A DNA stretch of 64,000 bases from an uncultured Methanobrevibacter sp. (GCF_900314615.1 NZ_OMWA01000005.1:67414-131413), one strand, 5' to 3'; shown: positions 11,601 to 21,729, counted from the first letter of the stretch. Numbers and translations are program-made. Notes: generated by a model not told the origin, from the letters alone.

Positions 11601-14600
11601 GCACTTGTGAAGTTTGCATCACCGCTGTAGATTGCAACAACAGTGTTGTTTCCATTTAAGAGCACATTTTCCAATATTGCCCTACCGTTGTCTACTTCTT
11701 TTGAGTATTTTTTACCGTTGATGTAGAATGTTACATTTCCGGTTGCTCCAGGAGTAACGGTTGCGATTACATTCTGGTTTTCCTGAGTAATTACAATTGT
11801 TGATTTTGCTTTGACAATGTGGAATTTTACATTTTCTGTTGCATTAAAGTTATATTTGTCATCATCTGAAGCTGTGAAGTTAACTAAAGCATCTTTTACG
11901 CCTGCAGATAATCCTTTCAAGTCAATTGTAGCAACACCGTTTGTAACTGTTCCGTTGAATACTTTTCCGTCAACAGTAATGTTAATTGTACCATTTGCAT
12001 AATCAGATACATTAACGACAGCTATTGATTTGGTTGGGTAAGTTACATCATCAATAGTGACATTAATGGTTGGAGTTACTCTTGAGACTTTGAATTCAAC
12101 TTCAACAGACTTATTACCGTAATTGCTATCACCATAGAATGTTGCATTAGCCATGTAAGTTCCAGCAGGCAATTTATCAATGCCAATTAATGATTTTACA
12201 TCATCGTCATAATAGCTTACACCACCAATGGTAATGTTAACTTTTCCACTAAAGTCATCAGTTATATTGACCACAAAGCTTGGATTTTCTTTGACAGTGA
12301 CATTTTGACCAATTACATCAACGACCAGATTACTATTCTTTGTAATGTTGAAGTAAGTGTGATTTGTAGCCACATCATAAGTTTCATCACCCAAATAGGT
12401 TACATTTACAATGTATTTGCCGACTCCTAAACCTGTTGCATTGAATTTAGCTTCACCATTTACGATTTTAACAGTTACATTCACAAGAGTATCGTTTACT
12501 GTGATTGTTACATATCCTGTTTGCGCTTTAGGAACTTTAACGGTTATCTCAGTTGGAACGCCGTAAGTTTCATTAGTTGCAGATGCATTTACCAAAGCTG
12601 TGTTTTTAGCAATTGTAATGTTTTTGAAGCCTTTTGATGAAGTGAAGTTGATGTCTCCATTATAGATTGCTACAATTGAATTGTTTCCAATTGTTAAGTT
12701 ATTCTTATCCAATAAAGCAACATTATTTACAAGATCAACTGTGTAGTTTCTTCCGTTTACAAAGAATGTTACTGTTCCGGTTGCATTTGTAGTGACAGTA
12801 GCTTTTACATCACCATTCACATCCTGAGTTATAGTTGTGGTTGATGCTGCTTTTTCAACAAGGAAGTTTGTTGAATTTGTTTTTGTCACATACCTGCTGT
12901 CACCAGTGTAGTTTGCAGTTACTGTGTGAAGGCCACCTGAAATATTGTTCAATGTCAAAGTACCGACACCATCATCATTTATTGTGACTGTGTGGTTTAG
13001 GCCATCTATTGTCAGATTTAGTTTTTTGCCTTCAACATCAATTGGCAATGTGACTGTAAATATTGTGTTTTGACCGTATTGATGTGCTTCAACATTTAGT
13101 TTTAATGTCCAGTCATCAGTTGCTAGAACATTGAATTTAGTTCCATTATTGTAGTTCAATGCATAAACACTGTCTCCAGGATATGTTACATTGACCACAT
13201 ATTGTCCAGGAGCGTTTAGAACCGTATTGTTTACATTTAAAATAGCCAATCCATTATTGACAGTGACATTTTCATATTTTGTATTATTTACATAAACTGT
13301 TAAATTTTCACTAACACCCATAGGCAAGACTACGTAAATAGTAGCATTTCCACCAAGTTTTACATTATTAACTTTTACTGTAATATTATAATCATCGGTT
13401 TCACTGACAATGAATAAAATATCAGTGTGGTTTCCATTAAATATGTCATCACCAAGATAGGTTACAGTTCCCCTATATGTTCCATTAGGAAGTCCTACAA
13501 TATTGAACTGAGCTCCACCCGTGGAGTTCACTTTTTGATAATATGAATCACCATTACTTAATGATAATTCAACAAATCCTCTTGCGGATTCATTAAGCTG
13601 AACTGTAATTGTTTCAACTTGGCCCACTTTAATTGAAGTTGTTGGAGTTGCATGAATGGTAGTGTTTAAGCAATATATTTCAAATGAAGTTTGATTCATA
13701 TTAAACGCATAGTATTCATTTGCTTCAAGCACTACACCTGCAGAGTGTATTCCGACTGTAGTATAGTTTTCTTTTGTTAAATTAAATTCACCTACGTAAT
13801 TTTCACCTTTTTTGATTGTAGGAACTACAATTATTTTATCTTTACCATGTAAATTGAATCTGACTGTTCCGTTGGAGTTTGTAGTTATGGTTACTGTTGC
13901 ATTTTCCCCATAGGCAACACTGTTAATATGAACTATTAACCAAGAGTTACGCAAGTTGGTTAAAAATGAAGTTTCATTTTGAGCTCCCAAATGATGGTCA
14001 TCCTCATCATATGTTGCAGTTACCTTATGGGTTCCTTCAGCAAGATTATTTAAATTCCATTCAGCTGTGGCAACTAACCATTTTGCAACGCCATTTAAAA
14101 CATCAGCATCATATTCTGCAGTTCCCATCTTAAAGTGGACTTTACCTGAAAGTGTGTAATTGCTTGTATATTTAGGAGTTATTGTAGCAGTAATTACAAC
14201 TCTATCACCATCAGGGTCACCAGTATGTGTCAGTTCAATTTTGATAGGCATTTTAACGTTTATTGTACCTGATCTGTTTGTACATTTAGCCAGTCCAATG
14301 TCGCTTCCATAAATTATGAAATTGGCCTGATAATATGTGTTTGTCTTGAACTGATTATAGGACATGTTGAAATATCCTCCCATACTCTCATTGTTCCATG
14401 TTTTCAGATTTTTAACTGAAATGATTGAATTGTTGTTGTCATCAGTAATGTTGGCAAAGAATGTGAATGTTGAATTCCAGGTTACATTCCATGTATCATT
14501 TGCCAAAATGTCCATGTAGGTTTGTGTGTGGATTATTCCGTTGTTGAATATCAGATAATCAAAGTTATTTCTCTCCAGATACAAGTCACCGTCGTTCCAA

Positions 14601-17600
14601 ATGGAATATTTTGTTTTTTCCACTCCTAAAGTAGAGTTGTCCTCTAAATATGGAAGGGATTTGTTTGGGTCATCTGCTGTAAGATTATTACGAGTTAAAG
14701 TTACATTAGCACCTTTTGCAATTCCAATTGAATTGAATGAATTGGTGAATGTGGAATTGATGACTCTTGATATTCCTGAGTTGAAATATATTGCAGAGGC
14801 ATTATCCTCATCCACATGAGTGTCATTGAATTTTACAGTATCGATTGTGACATTTCCATCGACATACATTCCACCACCACGGTCCCATGATGCCCATGTG
14901 TAGTTGATTAATGAATTTTTAACTGTTGCATTAATATTGGACAGGTAAAGTGTTCCTCCTTTATAGTTAGCACCTGAATCGTTGAAAGTGGCTTTATTAA
15001 TTGTTACATTATCAGAGTTAACCCATGCAATGGATCCTCCGTTTCTAAATGCAGTTTCATCATGAGTTATAATATTATAGATCAATGAATCATTACAGTT
15101 ATCAGCGGAAATTGATCCACCTGACAAGTGTGCTTCGTTGGATTCGAAACTTGAATCTTTTACTGTGATGTTTTTAGAGTTTTCCCAGTATATTGCACCG
15201 CCTTCACCATAAGGAACACCCTGTGGATCGATACGAATTCCAACAACATTATATTTGAAATGAATATTTGTAATGTTGGCATTATCAGAGGTGAATCCTG
15301 CTATTGCACCACCGCAATCTCTAGCAGAGCATGAAGTGAAGTTTGAATCAAGAATTGTTACATTATTCCCTCTTAAAACAAGTGCTCCACCATTGGTTAG
15401 GGAGTTACATTCAGTGAATGAGACATTTTTAATTGTCATGTTGTCTGATTTATCATCAACATATATTGCACCGGCATTTATGGAGATACATTTATTGAAT
15501 GTTGTGTTCATTACAGTACCATTGTTTCCAATCCAGTCAATGGCTCCACCACGGCCTTCAATAGCATTTGAAATATAGTTTTCATCGAAAGAACAGTTAT
15601 CCACAATACAATTGTCACTTCCAGGACCTACATAGATTGCTCCACCACTATAGTCTGCAGTGTTGTTTGTGAATGTGTAATTGTTAATGTGAATATTACT
15701 TACACCTAACCATGCAAGTGCCGCACCTGATTTGGTTGCATGGTTTTTAACGAATGTGTTGTTTTCACCGAATCCTCCGGTAGCGCCTTTTTCTCTGCAT
15801 AATGCTGCACCAAACTCAGCTGTGTTTGTAACGAATTTGGTATGTGTAAGGTTTACTAAAGTTGCATTACAATCAATTGCCCCACCATTTTTGGAAGCAA
15901 AGTTGTCTTTAAATATCAGGTGTGAAAGTTCACTTCCACTTGATGCACCGTTCAGATATAAAGCACCACCGTATACTGCTTCATTATCAGTGAAATTAGT
16001 GTATTTGATTTCACCTTTCTGTGCAAGCCAGTCAACAGCTCCACCACGGTTTCCTGCCTTATTGCTTTCAAAGTCAGAATCAAAGACCACATTAGTAGTA
16101 CCTACACCACCTACATAAACAGCACCCCCGTTGTTTCCTGCTGTGTTGTTGTAGAATTTAGTTTTATTTAATCTGACACCGGATGCTTCCAAGTTAATTG
16201 CACCACCATCATGGAAGGCATTGTTCTTTTTGAATGTTACATCTGTAATGTTTGTGTGGCCTGAAGCACTGCCTACATGAATTGCTCCCCCATCATATGC
16301 ATTGTTGTTTGTGAAATTGGAGTTTATGATTTTGTTATTGTCTGAATCGATGTCAATAGCACCACCATGACCTGCAGCGGCATTGGTTACATTGTTATCC
16401 TTAAAGTTACAGTGATTTATTGTGAAATTGTCACTGCCGACACTGGCATAAATAGCACCACCCATCTCATCGGCATAGTTTCCTGTGAAATTATAGTAAT
16501 CAATAGTGATATTTTTCACGTTCAACCATGCAAGAGCAGCACCTGCAATTCCTGCATGATTATATTTGAATTCATTGTGATGACCTGAACCGTTTGTAGC
16601 GCCCTGTTCCCTACATAATGCTGCACCGTATGCACCTGCATAGTTGGATTCGAACAATGTATATGTAAGGTTCATTTTAGTTGAGTTACAGTCTATTGCA
16701 CCACCGTTTCCAAGAGCATTGTTGTCTGTGAAGATTGCATGAGTAATGTTGGTATTGTTTGAAACACCGTTAAGGTATATTGCACCACCATTGATAGCTG
16801 AATTTAAAGTGAAGTTAGTGTATTCTATATGACCAGCATATGCTCTCCAATAGACAGCTCCACCATTATTGTATGCAACATTGGATGTGAAATTTGAATT
16901 ATAAATCTTATTGGTTGTACCTACACCACCAACATAGATACCACCACCATTGCGATGAGCAACATTCCATACGAATTTAGTGCCGTTTAATGTTACACCG
17001 GATGCCTGAAGGTTAATAGCTCCACCATCCACTTCTGCAGTGTTATCTCTAAATGTTGTATCTGCAATATGAGTATTACCTGATTTACTACCTACAAATA
17101 TTGCACCACCATAGAATGCATTGTTGTTGGTGAAGTTTGAGTTTGTAACGTTTGTATTGTCTGCAACTATATCAATAGCTCCTCCATGACCCCCTGTTTC
17201 ATTAGTAATGTTGTTTCCAACAAACACTGAACCGTTAATACCAGAGTTGTCACTTCCATTACCTATAAATATTGCTGCACCGCTTGCATTTGCAGTGTTG
17301 TAGTAGAACTTGTAGTCATTGATATGGATTCCTGTTACGTTTAACCATGCAAGAGCCGCACCGGCAATATCTGCATGATTGTATTTGAATGTGTTGTTTT
17401 TACCTGATCCCCCAGTAGCACCGGATTCCCTGCATAATGCAGCACCGTATTCTCCCGCATAGTTTGAAATGAATTGGGTGTTGTAAAGCTGACCTCCTGT
17501 TGCGTTCCAGTCAATAGCACCACCGTTTCTGGTAGCGTTGTTCTGCTTGAATATTACATTTTCAATCCTACTGTTTGGAGATGATCCTCCAATGTATACT

Positions 17601-20600
17601 GCTCCACCGTGCTCAGCAAGGTTTCCTGTAAAATTGGATTTCTCTATACGGCCAGCAGTCGAATTCCAATTCACAGCACCACCACGAACTGTAGCATTGT
17701 TGTACATGAACACTGCTGAATAGACATAGTTGTTGTCACCGGTTCCTCCTGCAAATATTGCACCACCGTTTTCAGCTGTATTTTCCCTGAAATAACTGTT
17801 ATTTACTGCTACGGAAGATGCTACCAAGTCAATAGCTCCACCTAAAGTGATGGCATTATTGCCTATGAATCCGGAATTAGTGATGTTAATGTGTCCTGCA
17901 TCATCTTTGTTAGGGTCTTTTCCAACATATATTGCACCACCAGTATAAGCATTGTTGTTTGTGAATGTTGAGTTTAAGATTCTACCGGTGTCTGCGTACC
18001 ATTCAATAGCACCACCATGTCCTTCACTCAGACTGGTTACATTGTTTCCTACGAATGTGGAATTGAAAACTGTACAGTTGGTACTTCCAATACCTACATA
18101 GATTGCACCACCACTGAATTCTGCAGTGTTATCTTTGAATTTATAAGTGTCAATGTAGATGTTTTCTGCTTTCATCCAAGCAAGTGCCGCACCGGCAATT
18201 GTAGCATGATTTGAGATGAATGTATTGTTTCTGCCGGAACCATTGGTAGCACTAGCTTCCCTACATAAAGCAGCTCCGTTTTCAGCACGGTTCAATTGGA
18301 ATGTAGTGTTGTAAAGACGCATGTTTGAAGCGTTACACTCTATAGCACCACCGTTTTTAGTAGCATTGTTAGTTGAGAATATGTTATTGGTGACATTACA
18401 GTCTGTAGCAGTTGAATTGAAGTATATTCCTCCACCGTATTCTGCAAAATTATTTGAAACAACAGAGTTATTTATTACACCGTTTTTACCGGCCCAGAAT
18501 ATAGCTCCACCTTTCTGGATACCGTCACCATATGCTTTAGTTTTTCCAGTATGCACAATGTTGTCATTGTAAATTCCACTGGTATTACCGTTAATAAGCC
18601 TTACATCATTTATAATTACATTCTCTCCGGTAATATTAAATATTCTTGCATATGCTAACGCATCGATACTGTATCCATTACCATTAATTGTAATTGTATC
18701 GGTGATATTCATACACCAGTCATCCGGATCTTGGACTTTACCTCCCCAATCTTCCACTGCTGTGAAAATATAATCTCTTGTCAGATTAACGGTTTTATTG
18801 CCGCTAATAGCTTCATCGATTAAACGCTGAAGAATTTTGAAATCCCCTCTTTCAAAGGTATCGGCAGTTCTAAAGCTGGATTTGGCTTCTTTGTAGAGAT
18901 AAGCACTATCTTCAAAACCTACAGTCACATTATATTCAGTGTCACGTGTTAAATTTACCCTGGTACTTACAACAAATCCTGCGGTTCTGAAATAATCTAC
19001 ATAATCCTGATATGAATCCAATATTATCTGTGTGACTAACGCATCATCTTTAGTGATATTAATGACAAGTGTGAAATCATGACCGTTTGGATCTTTTGGA
19101 CGGGACACTATTACAGTACCAAGTACAGTATCGGTAGCACTGCTAGCAGTCATTGCCAATATATAATCTTCATTACCCTTAAAGTAACAGTCATCAATCC
19201 TTTTTACATAAGTAGAACCTGCACTACTTTTCATAGTAAGTGTAGTTCTGCCTGCACTAATGTCACCTTCATCATCAAAATTATTATAATCCCTATATAT
19301 TACTGTATCATCACTACCTGTATCATCAACAACAACATAGTATATTGCACCACCATTATGAGATGCTATATTATTGGTGAAAGTGGAATTATGAATTGAT
19401 ACAATAGTACCTACAGAACCTGCATAATAGAAAGCTCCCCCATTATATGCATAAGAGTCATTGAATGTTGAATCATAGAAGTATATGTAAATATAACTTC
19501 CCACATAAACGGCACCACCATATCTTGTAGCATTACACCCTTCGAAAGTACAGTTGGTTACTTTATGATAATTGGTATTGAAATACAATGCACCACCATC
19601 ATATGTAGAGGTGGAGTTGGTGATATTGGAATCATATATGTCAATATTTTCGCCTGATATATACATCCCACCACCATTCTGAGCAGATGCATTAATGATA
19701 TTGATTAACCTTAAAGTACCCCGACTTTCAAGCCAGTATATGGCACCACCATTAGCAGAGGAAGTGGAATTTATAATAGTTACATTATACATATTACCGC
19801 CGGTAGGACGGGAACTTCCATACATGTAACCCCAGTATATGGCACCACCATTACCCTCTGCTGAGGAATTAATAATGGTTGCATTGGCAAATACAGAATT
19901 ACTGTCCCATACCGCAACAGCACCACCTACTAATCCTGCACTGGAATTGATAATAGTAATGTTCTCAAATATGGTATTGGTAGACCATTTGATAGCTAAT
20001 GAACCTCCTTTCTGTGAGGAACAGTTGATGAAAGTGATATTTTTCAATTTACTATCGATAGCATTGAAATACATACCTCCACCCCAGACATCGGATTTTG
20101 TTGCAGTTGTGGTACAGTTAATAAAAGTACAATTTTCAAAGTAGAAATATTTTCCTCTCTGGTTGTGTGAAAATGCTCCTCCTTCCTGTAGCGCATGATT
20201 ATCAATAAAGTCTACATTGTAGATGTAGAAATAGTTAAATGAATTATCATTTCCACTGTCAAAACGGATAGCTCCACCACGACCGTTGCTTCCATAGGTA
20301 GCATGGTTTGAGATAAAGGAAGAATTTAATAAATGTACATTTGTAGTTTTAGTATTGAAATGGATTGCTCCACCGAATTGGCCAACAACATAATTGCTTT
20401 TAAAAGTATTGTTAAACATCATCAAATCAGTTGGACTTTCAAAGAACAATGCTCCACCACTACCTGCATAATTACTTTCAAATTTTGAATTATTTATTGT
20501 TAGATTTACTGAATTTTGAGAAGTGATAGCACCGCCATGACCTTTTTGGGCATGATTTCCTATAAAAGTACAGTTATTTATTACTGAATTTACAGAAGCA

Positions 20601-21634
20601 CTACCTACTTCAATAGCTCCACCACCATAAACATTAGAGTTGTATGTTGCAGAATTATCTGTGAATCTTGAATTGTTTATTAATGCTTTTTTACCGGTTA
20701 TATAAATAGCTCCAGCACGACCTAAATTGGTAGCAGAATTTGAGGTAAAAGAACAGTTATCAACAGTTAATTCATCAACTGAACAGGATATTGCCCCGGC
20801 TAATGTATATGCTTCATTTGAAGTGAAAGTACAATTTTTTATTAAAGTACCCGCACCACTACTTGAAATATGAATTGCCCCACCATCAGAGGATGAAGCT
20901 TTATTATTCTTAAATACGGAATTTGTAATTTTTAAATTGGCAACATTATTTCTAAGTCTTATAGCTCCACCGCCCAAAGAAGTTGCAGTATTGCCGTCAA
21001 AAGTACAGTTTGTTATGTTAACAATATTATCATAACTGTATCCTAGTGACAATGCTGCAGCGGTAGGTGCCTTATTGTTTAAAAAGGTACAGTTTTGAAT
21101 CAGCAGTGTGGATCCAGGCTTCACACCATAAAACTCTACAGCACCAAAACCTTGATTCTGATTACCTGAATTACTGTAAGCATTTGCAAATATGATATTC
21201 TTTAATACAACTGCACCTGCTGTACCTGAATGGTCATGGCCATCATAACCAATTGCAAATATTCTTGCCAGATTGTTTCCGTCAATTGTATATCCATGTC
21301 CGTCTATTGTTATTGCCTTTGTAAAGCTTATTCCATTAACATAAGCGGAATCACTAGACGTATAAGTATAATTCATTTTCAAATCGATTGTAGCTGAATT
21401 ATCCCCATTTATTTTTTCATTCAACTGCGTAAATGATCCTCCACCCGTCTTTAAAATATCTTCTCCAGATATCGAGCTGAGTGATAAATCATTACTTGCT
21501 CCAACAACTTCCTCATCGGAAGTCGCCAATGTCTTATTTGTATCATCCGCATGAACATCGGCAGCTGAAACTGCAGATATTGAGCAAATAATACATAATA
21601 ATAAGCATATTATTAAAATCTCTCGTTTATTCAT
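5693..21634 (-). CDS. Giant adhesin-like surface protein, 5,313 aa (beta-helix + ~32 Ig-like repeats + C-terminal anchor)
   Basis: Very large secreted, probably cell-surface protein. Residues 1-24 are a signal peptide (MNKREILII, then a hydrophobic core ending in AVSAAD). Residues about 90-2440 are beta-helix repeats built on GGAIY/NNTA/NSTF, including four tandem ~270-residue modules. Residues about 2470-5240 carry about 32 Ig-like repeats of ~90 residues, recognised by the recurring Y(S/T/L/E)GDDxY turn and by GNVTVxVxG or NGTAxV strands. The C-terminus reads LSEYATGNP, about 14 hydrophobic residues, then RRFKK, as expected for a membrane or sorting anchor. N-x-S/T sites are abundant, so heavy glycosylation is possible. 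The start ATG follows GGAGAGATGA. Adhesion is the family-level expectation; the binding partner is unknown. Confidence 0.92.
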   Translation of the reverse strand: MNKREILIICLLLCIICSISAVSAADVHADDTNKTLATSDEEVVGASNDLSLSSISGEDILKTGGGSFTQLNEKINGDNSATIDLKMNYTYTSSDSAYVNGISFTKAITIDGHGYTIDGNNLARIFAIGYDGHDHSGTAGAVVLKNIIFANAYSNSGNQNQGFGAVEFYGVKPGSTLLIQNCTFLNNKAPTAAALSLGYSYDNIVNITNCTFDGNTATSLGGGAIRLRNNVANLKITNSVFKNNKASSSDGGAIHISSSGAGTLIKNCTFTSNEAYTLAGAISCSVDELTVDNCSFTSNSATNLGRAGAIYITGKKALINNSRFTDNSATYNSNVYGGGAIEVGSASVNSVINNCTFIGNHAQKGHGGAITSQNSVNLTINNSKFESNYAGSGGALFFESPTDLMMFNNTFKSNYVVGQFGGAIHFNTKTTNVHLLNSSFISNHATYGSNGRGGAIRFDSGNDNSFNYFYIYNVDFIDNHALQEGGAFSHNQRGKYFYFENCTFINCTTTATKSDVWGGGMYFNAIDSKLKNITFINCSSQKGGSLAIKWSTNTIFENITIINSSAGLVGGAVAVWDSNSVFANATIINSSAEGNGGAIYWGYMYGSSRPTGGNMYNVTIINSTSSANGGAIYWLESRGTLRLINIINASAQNGGGMYISGENIDIYDSNITNSTSTYDGGALYFNTNYHKVTNCTFEGCNATRYGGAVYVGSYIYIYFYDSTFNDSYAYNGGAFYYAGSVGTIVSIHNSTFTNNIASHNGGAIYYVVVDDTGSDDTVIYRDYNNFDDEGDISAGRTTLTMKSSAGSTYVKRIDDCYFKGNEDYILAMTASSATDTVLGTVIVSRPKDPNGHDFTLVINITKDDALVTQIILDSYQDYVDYFRTAGFVVSTRVNLTRDTEYNVTVGFEDSAYLYKEAKSSFRTADTFERGDFKILQRLIDEAISGNKTVNLTRDYIFTAVEDWGGKVQDPDDWCMNITDTITINGNGYSIDALAYARIFNITGENVIINDVRLINGNTSGIYNDNIVHTGKTKAYGDGIQKGGAIFWAGKNGVINNSVVSNNFAEYGGGIYFNSTATDCNVTNNIFSTNNATKNGGAIECNASNMRLYNTTFQLNRAENGAALCREASATNGSGRNNTFISNHATIAGAALAWMKAENIYIDTYKFKDNTAEFSGGAIYVGIGSTNCTVFNSTFVGNNVTSLSEGHGGAIEWYADTGRILNSTFTNNNAYTGGAIYVGKDPNKDDAGHINITNSGFIGNNAITLGGAIDLVASSVAVNNSYFRENTAENGGAIFAGGTGDNNYVYSAVFMYNNATVRGGAVNWNSTAGRIEKSNFTGNLAEHGGAVYIGGSSPNSRIENVIFKQNNATRNGGAIDWNATGGQLYNTQFISNYAGEYGAALCRESGATGGSGKNNTFKYNHADIAGAALAWLNVTGIHINDYKFYYNTANASGAAIFIGNGSDNSGINGSVFVGNNITNETGGHGGAIDIVADNTNVTNSNFTNNNAFYGGAIFVGSKSGNTHIADTTFRDNTAEVDGGAINLQASGVTLNGTKFVWNVAHRNGGGIYVGGVGTTNKIYNSNFTSNVAYNNGGAVYWRAYAGHIEYTNFTLNSAINGGAIYLNGVSNNTNITHAIFTDNNALGNGGAIDCNSTKMNLTYTLFESNYAGAYGAALCREQGATNGSGHHNEFKYNHAGIAGAALAWLNVKNITIDYYNFTGNYADEMGGAIYASVGSDNFTINHCNFKDNNVTNAAAGHGGAIDIDSDNNKIINSNFTNNNAYDGGAIHVGSASGHTNITDVTFKKNNAFHDGGAINLEASGVRLNKTKFYNNTAGNNGGAVYVGGVGTTNVVFDSDFESNKAGNRGGAVDWLAQKGEIKYTNFTDNEAVYGGALYLNGASSGSELSHLIFKDNFASKNGGAIDCNATLVNLTHTKFVTNTAEFGAALCREKGATGGFGENNTFVKNHATKSGAALAWLGVSNIHINNYTFTNNTADYSGGAIYVGPGSDNCIVDNCSFDENYISNAIEGRGGAIDWIGNNGTVMNTTFNKCISINAGAIYVDDKSDNMTIKNVSFTECNSLTNGGALVLRGNNVTILDSNFTSCSARDCGGAIAGFTSDNANITNIHFKYNVVGIRIDPQGVPYGEGGAIYWENSKNITVKDSSFESNEAHLSGGSISADNCNDSLIYNIITHDETAFRNGGSIAWVNSDNVTINKATFNDSGANYKGGTLYLSNINATVKNSLINYTWASWDRGGGMYVDGNVTIDTVKFNDTHVDEDNASAIYFNSGISRVINSTFTNSFNSIGIAKGANVTLTRNNLTADDPNKSLPYLEDNSTLGVEKTKYSIWNDGDLYLERNNFDYLIFNNGIIHTQTYMDILANDTWNVTWNSTFTFFANITDDNNNSIISVKNLKTWNNESMGGYFNMSYNQFKTNTYYQANFIIYGSDIGLAKCTNRSGTINVKMPIKIELTHTGDPDGDRVVITATITPKYTSNYTLSGKVHFKMGTAEYDADVLNGVAKWLVATAEWNLNNLAEGTHKVTATYDEDDHHLGAQNETSFLTNLRNSWLIVHINSVAYGENATVTITTNSNGTVRFNLHGKDKIIVVPTIKKGENYVGEFNLTKENYTTVGIHSAGVVLEANEYYAFNMNQTSFEIYCLNTTIHATPTTSIKVGQVETITVQLNESARGFVELSLSNGDSYYQKVNSTGGAQFNIVGLPNGTYRGTVTYLGDDIFNGNHTDILFIVSETDDYNITVKVNNVKLGGNATIYVVLPMGVSENLTVYVNNTKYENVTVNNGLAILNVNNTVLNAPGQYVVNVTYPGDSVYALNYNNGTKFNVLATDDWTLKLNVEAHQYGQNTIFTVTLPIDVEGKKLNLTIDGLNHTVTINDDGVGTLTLNNISGGLHTVTANYTGDSRYVTKTNSTNFLVEKAASTTTITQDVNGDVKATVTTNATGTVTFFVNGRNYTVDLVNNVALLDKNNLTIGNNSIVAIYNGDINFTSSKGFKNITIAKNTALVNASATNETYGVPTEITVKVPKAQTGYVTITVNDTLVNVTVKIVNGEAKFNATGLGVGKYIVNVTYLGDETYDVATNHTYFNITKNSNLVVDVIGQNVTVKENPSFVVNITDDFSGKVNITIGGVSYYDDDVKSLIGIDKLPAGTYMANATFYGDSNYGNKSVEVEFKVSRVTPTINVTIDDVTYPTKSIAVVNVSDYANGTINITVDGKVFNGTVTNGVATIDLKGLSAGVKDALVNFTASDDDKYNFNATENVKFHIVKAKSTIVITQENQNVIATVTPGATGNVTFYINGKKYSKEVDNGRAILENVLLNGNNTVVAIYSGDANFTSAFNATNNTVGLKDALVNVSATTVVYGNDSVITVKVPKVQKGYVRVVVNGTDIDVVLEIKDGIATFNATDLKAGRYKVNVTYLGDGTYGIKENSTYFNISKANLTASVIAQNVTVNENISFIVSVLNDFNGNVSIEVDGKIYNGTVKTFIEMEQLLKGAKQATVTFYGDNNYNIKVIEPTFTVSAVEPTINVTITDTTYPNNATATVKVSGKANGTIEIKVGDKTYTKEITNGLTVIELDGLNAGLKEANVTFTSSDDYNLNANASYKFFIKKAQSHIEINVTPSGLSAGGDAKINITVSCTGKPVVYIDDQIINDKELENNRIIIDKTKLTVGKHTVVVYYPGDNNYESSSESYTFTVDKHEAMVNVTVKDTPYNEMAQITVEVPIAQTGYVTITVANKNYTTKIDKGVAVFNVTGLDVDKYTVNVTYEGDENYTVQTNDTTFNVTQINLKPTVLAVNVTDAMNSTFIIVVPNDYKGQVTITVDGETYSGNVNSIIQMGKLTVGEKEAHVVFADDKNYKGTELDVTFNVTKAEKQLPVTTVVNSTTVVVTVPENVTGNVTVVLPNGTNKTVIIDNGSVTITLENMTPGVNNITVIYTDGNNTVTTNATITVPKYDTQMNVTVTEAKAGGNATVTVEVPINATGTIIVTLDGKTYTTDNITGGKAIITIENLTAGDKTLIVEYSGDSNYSANYTLSNFTVSPGKVEPDMNVVDLGNGTVVIVVGDNATGNVTVKVGDNIYNATVINGTAIVNINNETPGIHDIEVIYSGDGNHTNATANATVTTPKYDSDVDVTVTELENGTVVVNVEVPTNATGNVTVNVGGKEYVTEVKEDGKATVYVDNIAPGNHTVAVEYSGDDNYSGNYTISNFTKEAGKSDVEPVVIDQGNGTVVIVVGDNATGNVTVKVGNNTYNATVINGTAIVNIGNETPGVHEVEVIYSGDDTHTNATETANITAPKYDTGINVTVGEAKEGEPFTITVEVPQNATGDVIVNVGGQNYTGTIENGKAVVTVENVSAGNHTIAVEYIGDDNYNGNYSVSKVTVEPAKVTPDVRVIDQGNGTVVVVVGDNATGNVTIKVGDKEYNATVVNGTAVVTLDNITPGEQNITVVYSGDDTHNATTANATVVGPKYDAPVDVNVTKDGQTATITVTVPENATGNVTVTIDGHEYPGTIENGKAVVTVDNLTPGDKTVIVEYSGDDNYASNYTISNFTIDQPKVDSDVKVIDQGNGTIVVVVGDNATGNVTVTVDGQNYTAEVINGTAVVTLDNVTPGTHDIEVIYSGDDTHSNATANATIDVSKRSTPISIDVENIKVGDKAVIKVNVAKDCDGNVTIEIDGKKYTEIVTDGVATFEIEGLTAGNKSVFAVYNGDAKYEENYTSEQFDVGKVDSKLTVSIKDIRVGENITITVEVPSDATGQVLIDIDGVGYYLNVTDGKGTAEIPHLTAGSYNVTLTYTGDDKYLSSSNATTVKVSKLESFVIPIAHNIYVGENENIRLLVPSDATGNVTVVIDGEAFNFNLDTGVLGAVYSEGAKYNVAISGGNGELVISGLPKGEYTVSVMYNGDEKYLPAVNTTIFTVSKATTPMDVVDQGNGTIVVTVPENATGNVTVTVDNVTYTSEVVDGKAVITLENTTPGKHDITVEYSGDNNYASNSTQLVADIPKYATPISVEVEDINVGDVEIVTVTLPEKATGKVTIEINGKEYTTDVENGKAIFEVPDLAFGNKTVAVKYSGDDSYNDNYTTGQFVVSKVPSSISAVGKDITVGKDEVITVTVPSDATGKVLITIDGVGYYGEITNGKAKIIIPELPAGKYSATVTYEGDDKYLESTAPVSFTVNKVKAPVRAEADDINEGEDATVIVHVPSDATGTVTITIDGKQYTAEVDNGVAVFVIPGLTRGDHNIVAFYSGDDKYDANDNITDIEVLYSQPDVPDNNGSEGKHAGAGVMLSEYATGNPILVLLLLLMIGSTQIRRFKK
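5840..14040 (-). repeat. Array of ~32 Ig-like (Big-type) repeats
   Basis: Repeats of ~85-95 codons, each ending in a Y-x-GDD-x-Y turn. In the C-terminal half (about nt 5900-9800) neighbouring repeats are much more alike, with recurring QGNGTVVVVVGDNATGNV and EYSGDDNY segments that alternate in two types (…EYSGDDNY… and …IYSGDDTH…). The amino-proximal repeats are more divergent. This gradient suggests recent expansion near the anchor end. Confidence 0.75.
15220..18500 (-). repeat. Four tandem ~270-residue beta-helix modules
   Basis: Within the 5,313-residue protein a landmark AALCRE..AT(N/G)G(S/F)G recurs near nt 18255, 17410, 16595 and 15790, a period of about 805-845 bases. The flanking blocks repeat in the same order: GGAVxW, IYVGG..., AALCRE, AGAALAW, GGAIYVG.GSDN, GHGGAID. 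The copies have clearly diverged, so this is an old tandem amplification inside the gene. Confidence 0.7.
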
Positions 21635-21715
21635 ACATTCATCTCTCCATTAATCGATGTAATATTTATTTTACACCAATTATTTTTCGAAAGTTGATAT
21701 GTATTTTAGAAAAAG

Positions 21716-21729
21716 AAATTATATAAGTA
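21716..21729 (-). promoter_or_regulatory. Likely TATA box of the 5,313-aa adhesin gene
   Basis: Minus strand ACTTATATAATTT lies about 85-95 bases upstream of the ATG. It would give a leader of about 60 bases with GGAGAGATGA as ribosome site, an arrangement like that of the first adhesin-like gene. Confidence 0.45.

Noticed and set aside
5840..14040. Regular repeats that might suggest a CRISPR array
   Set aside because: The period is ~270 bases, copies are diverged, and the frame is open throughout; these are protein domain repeats. I saw no short identical repeats with unique spacers anywhere in the window.
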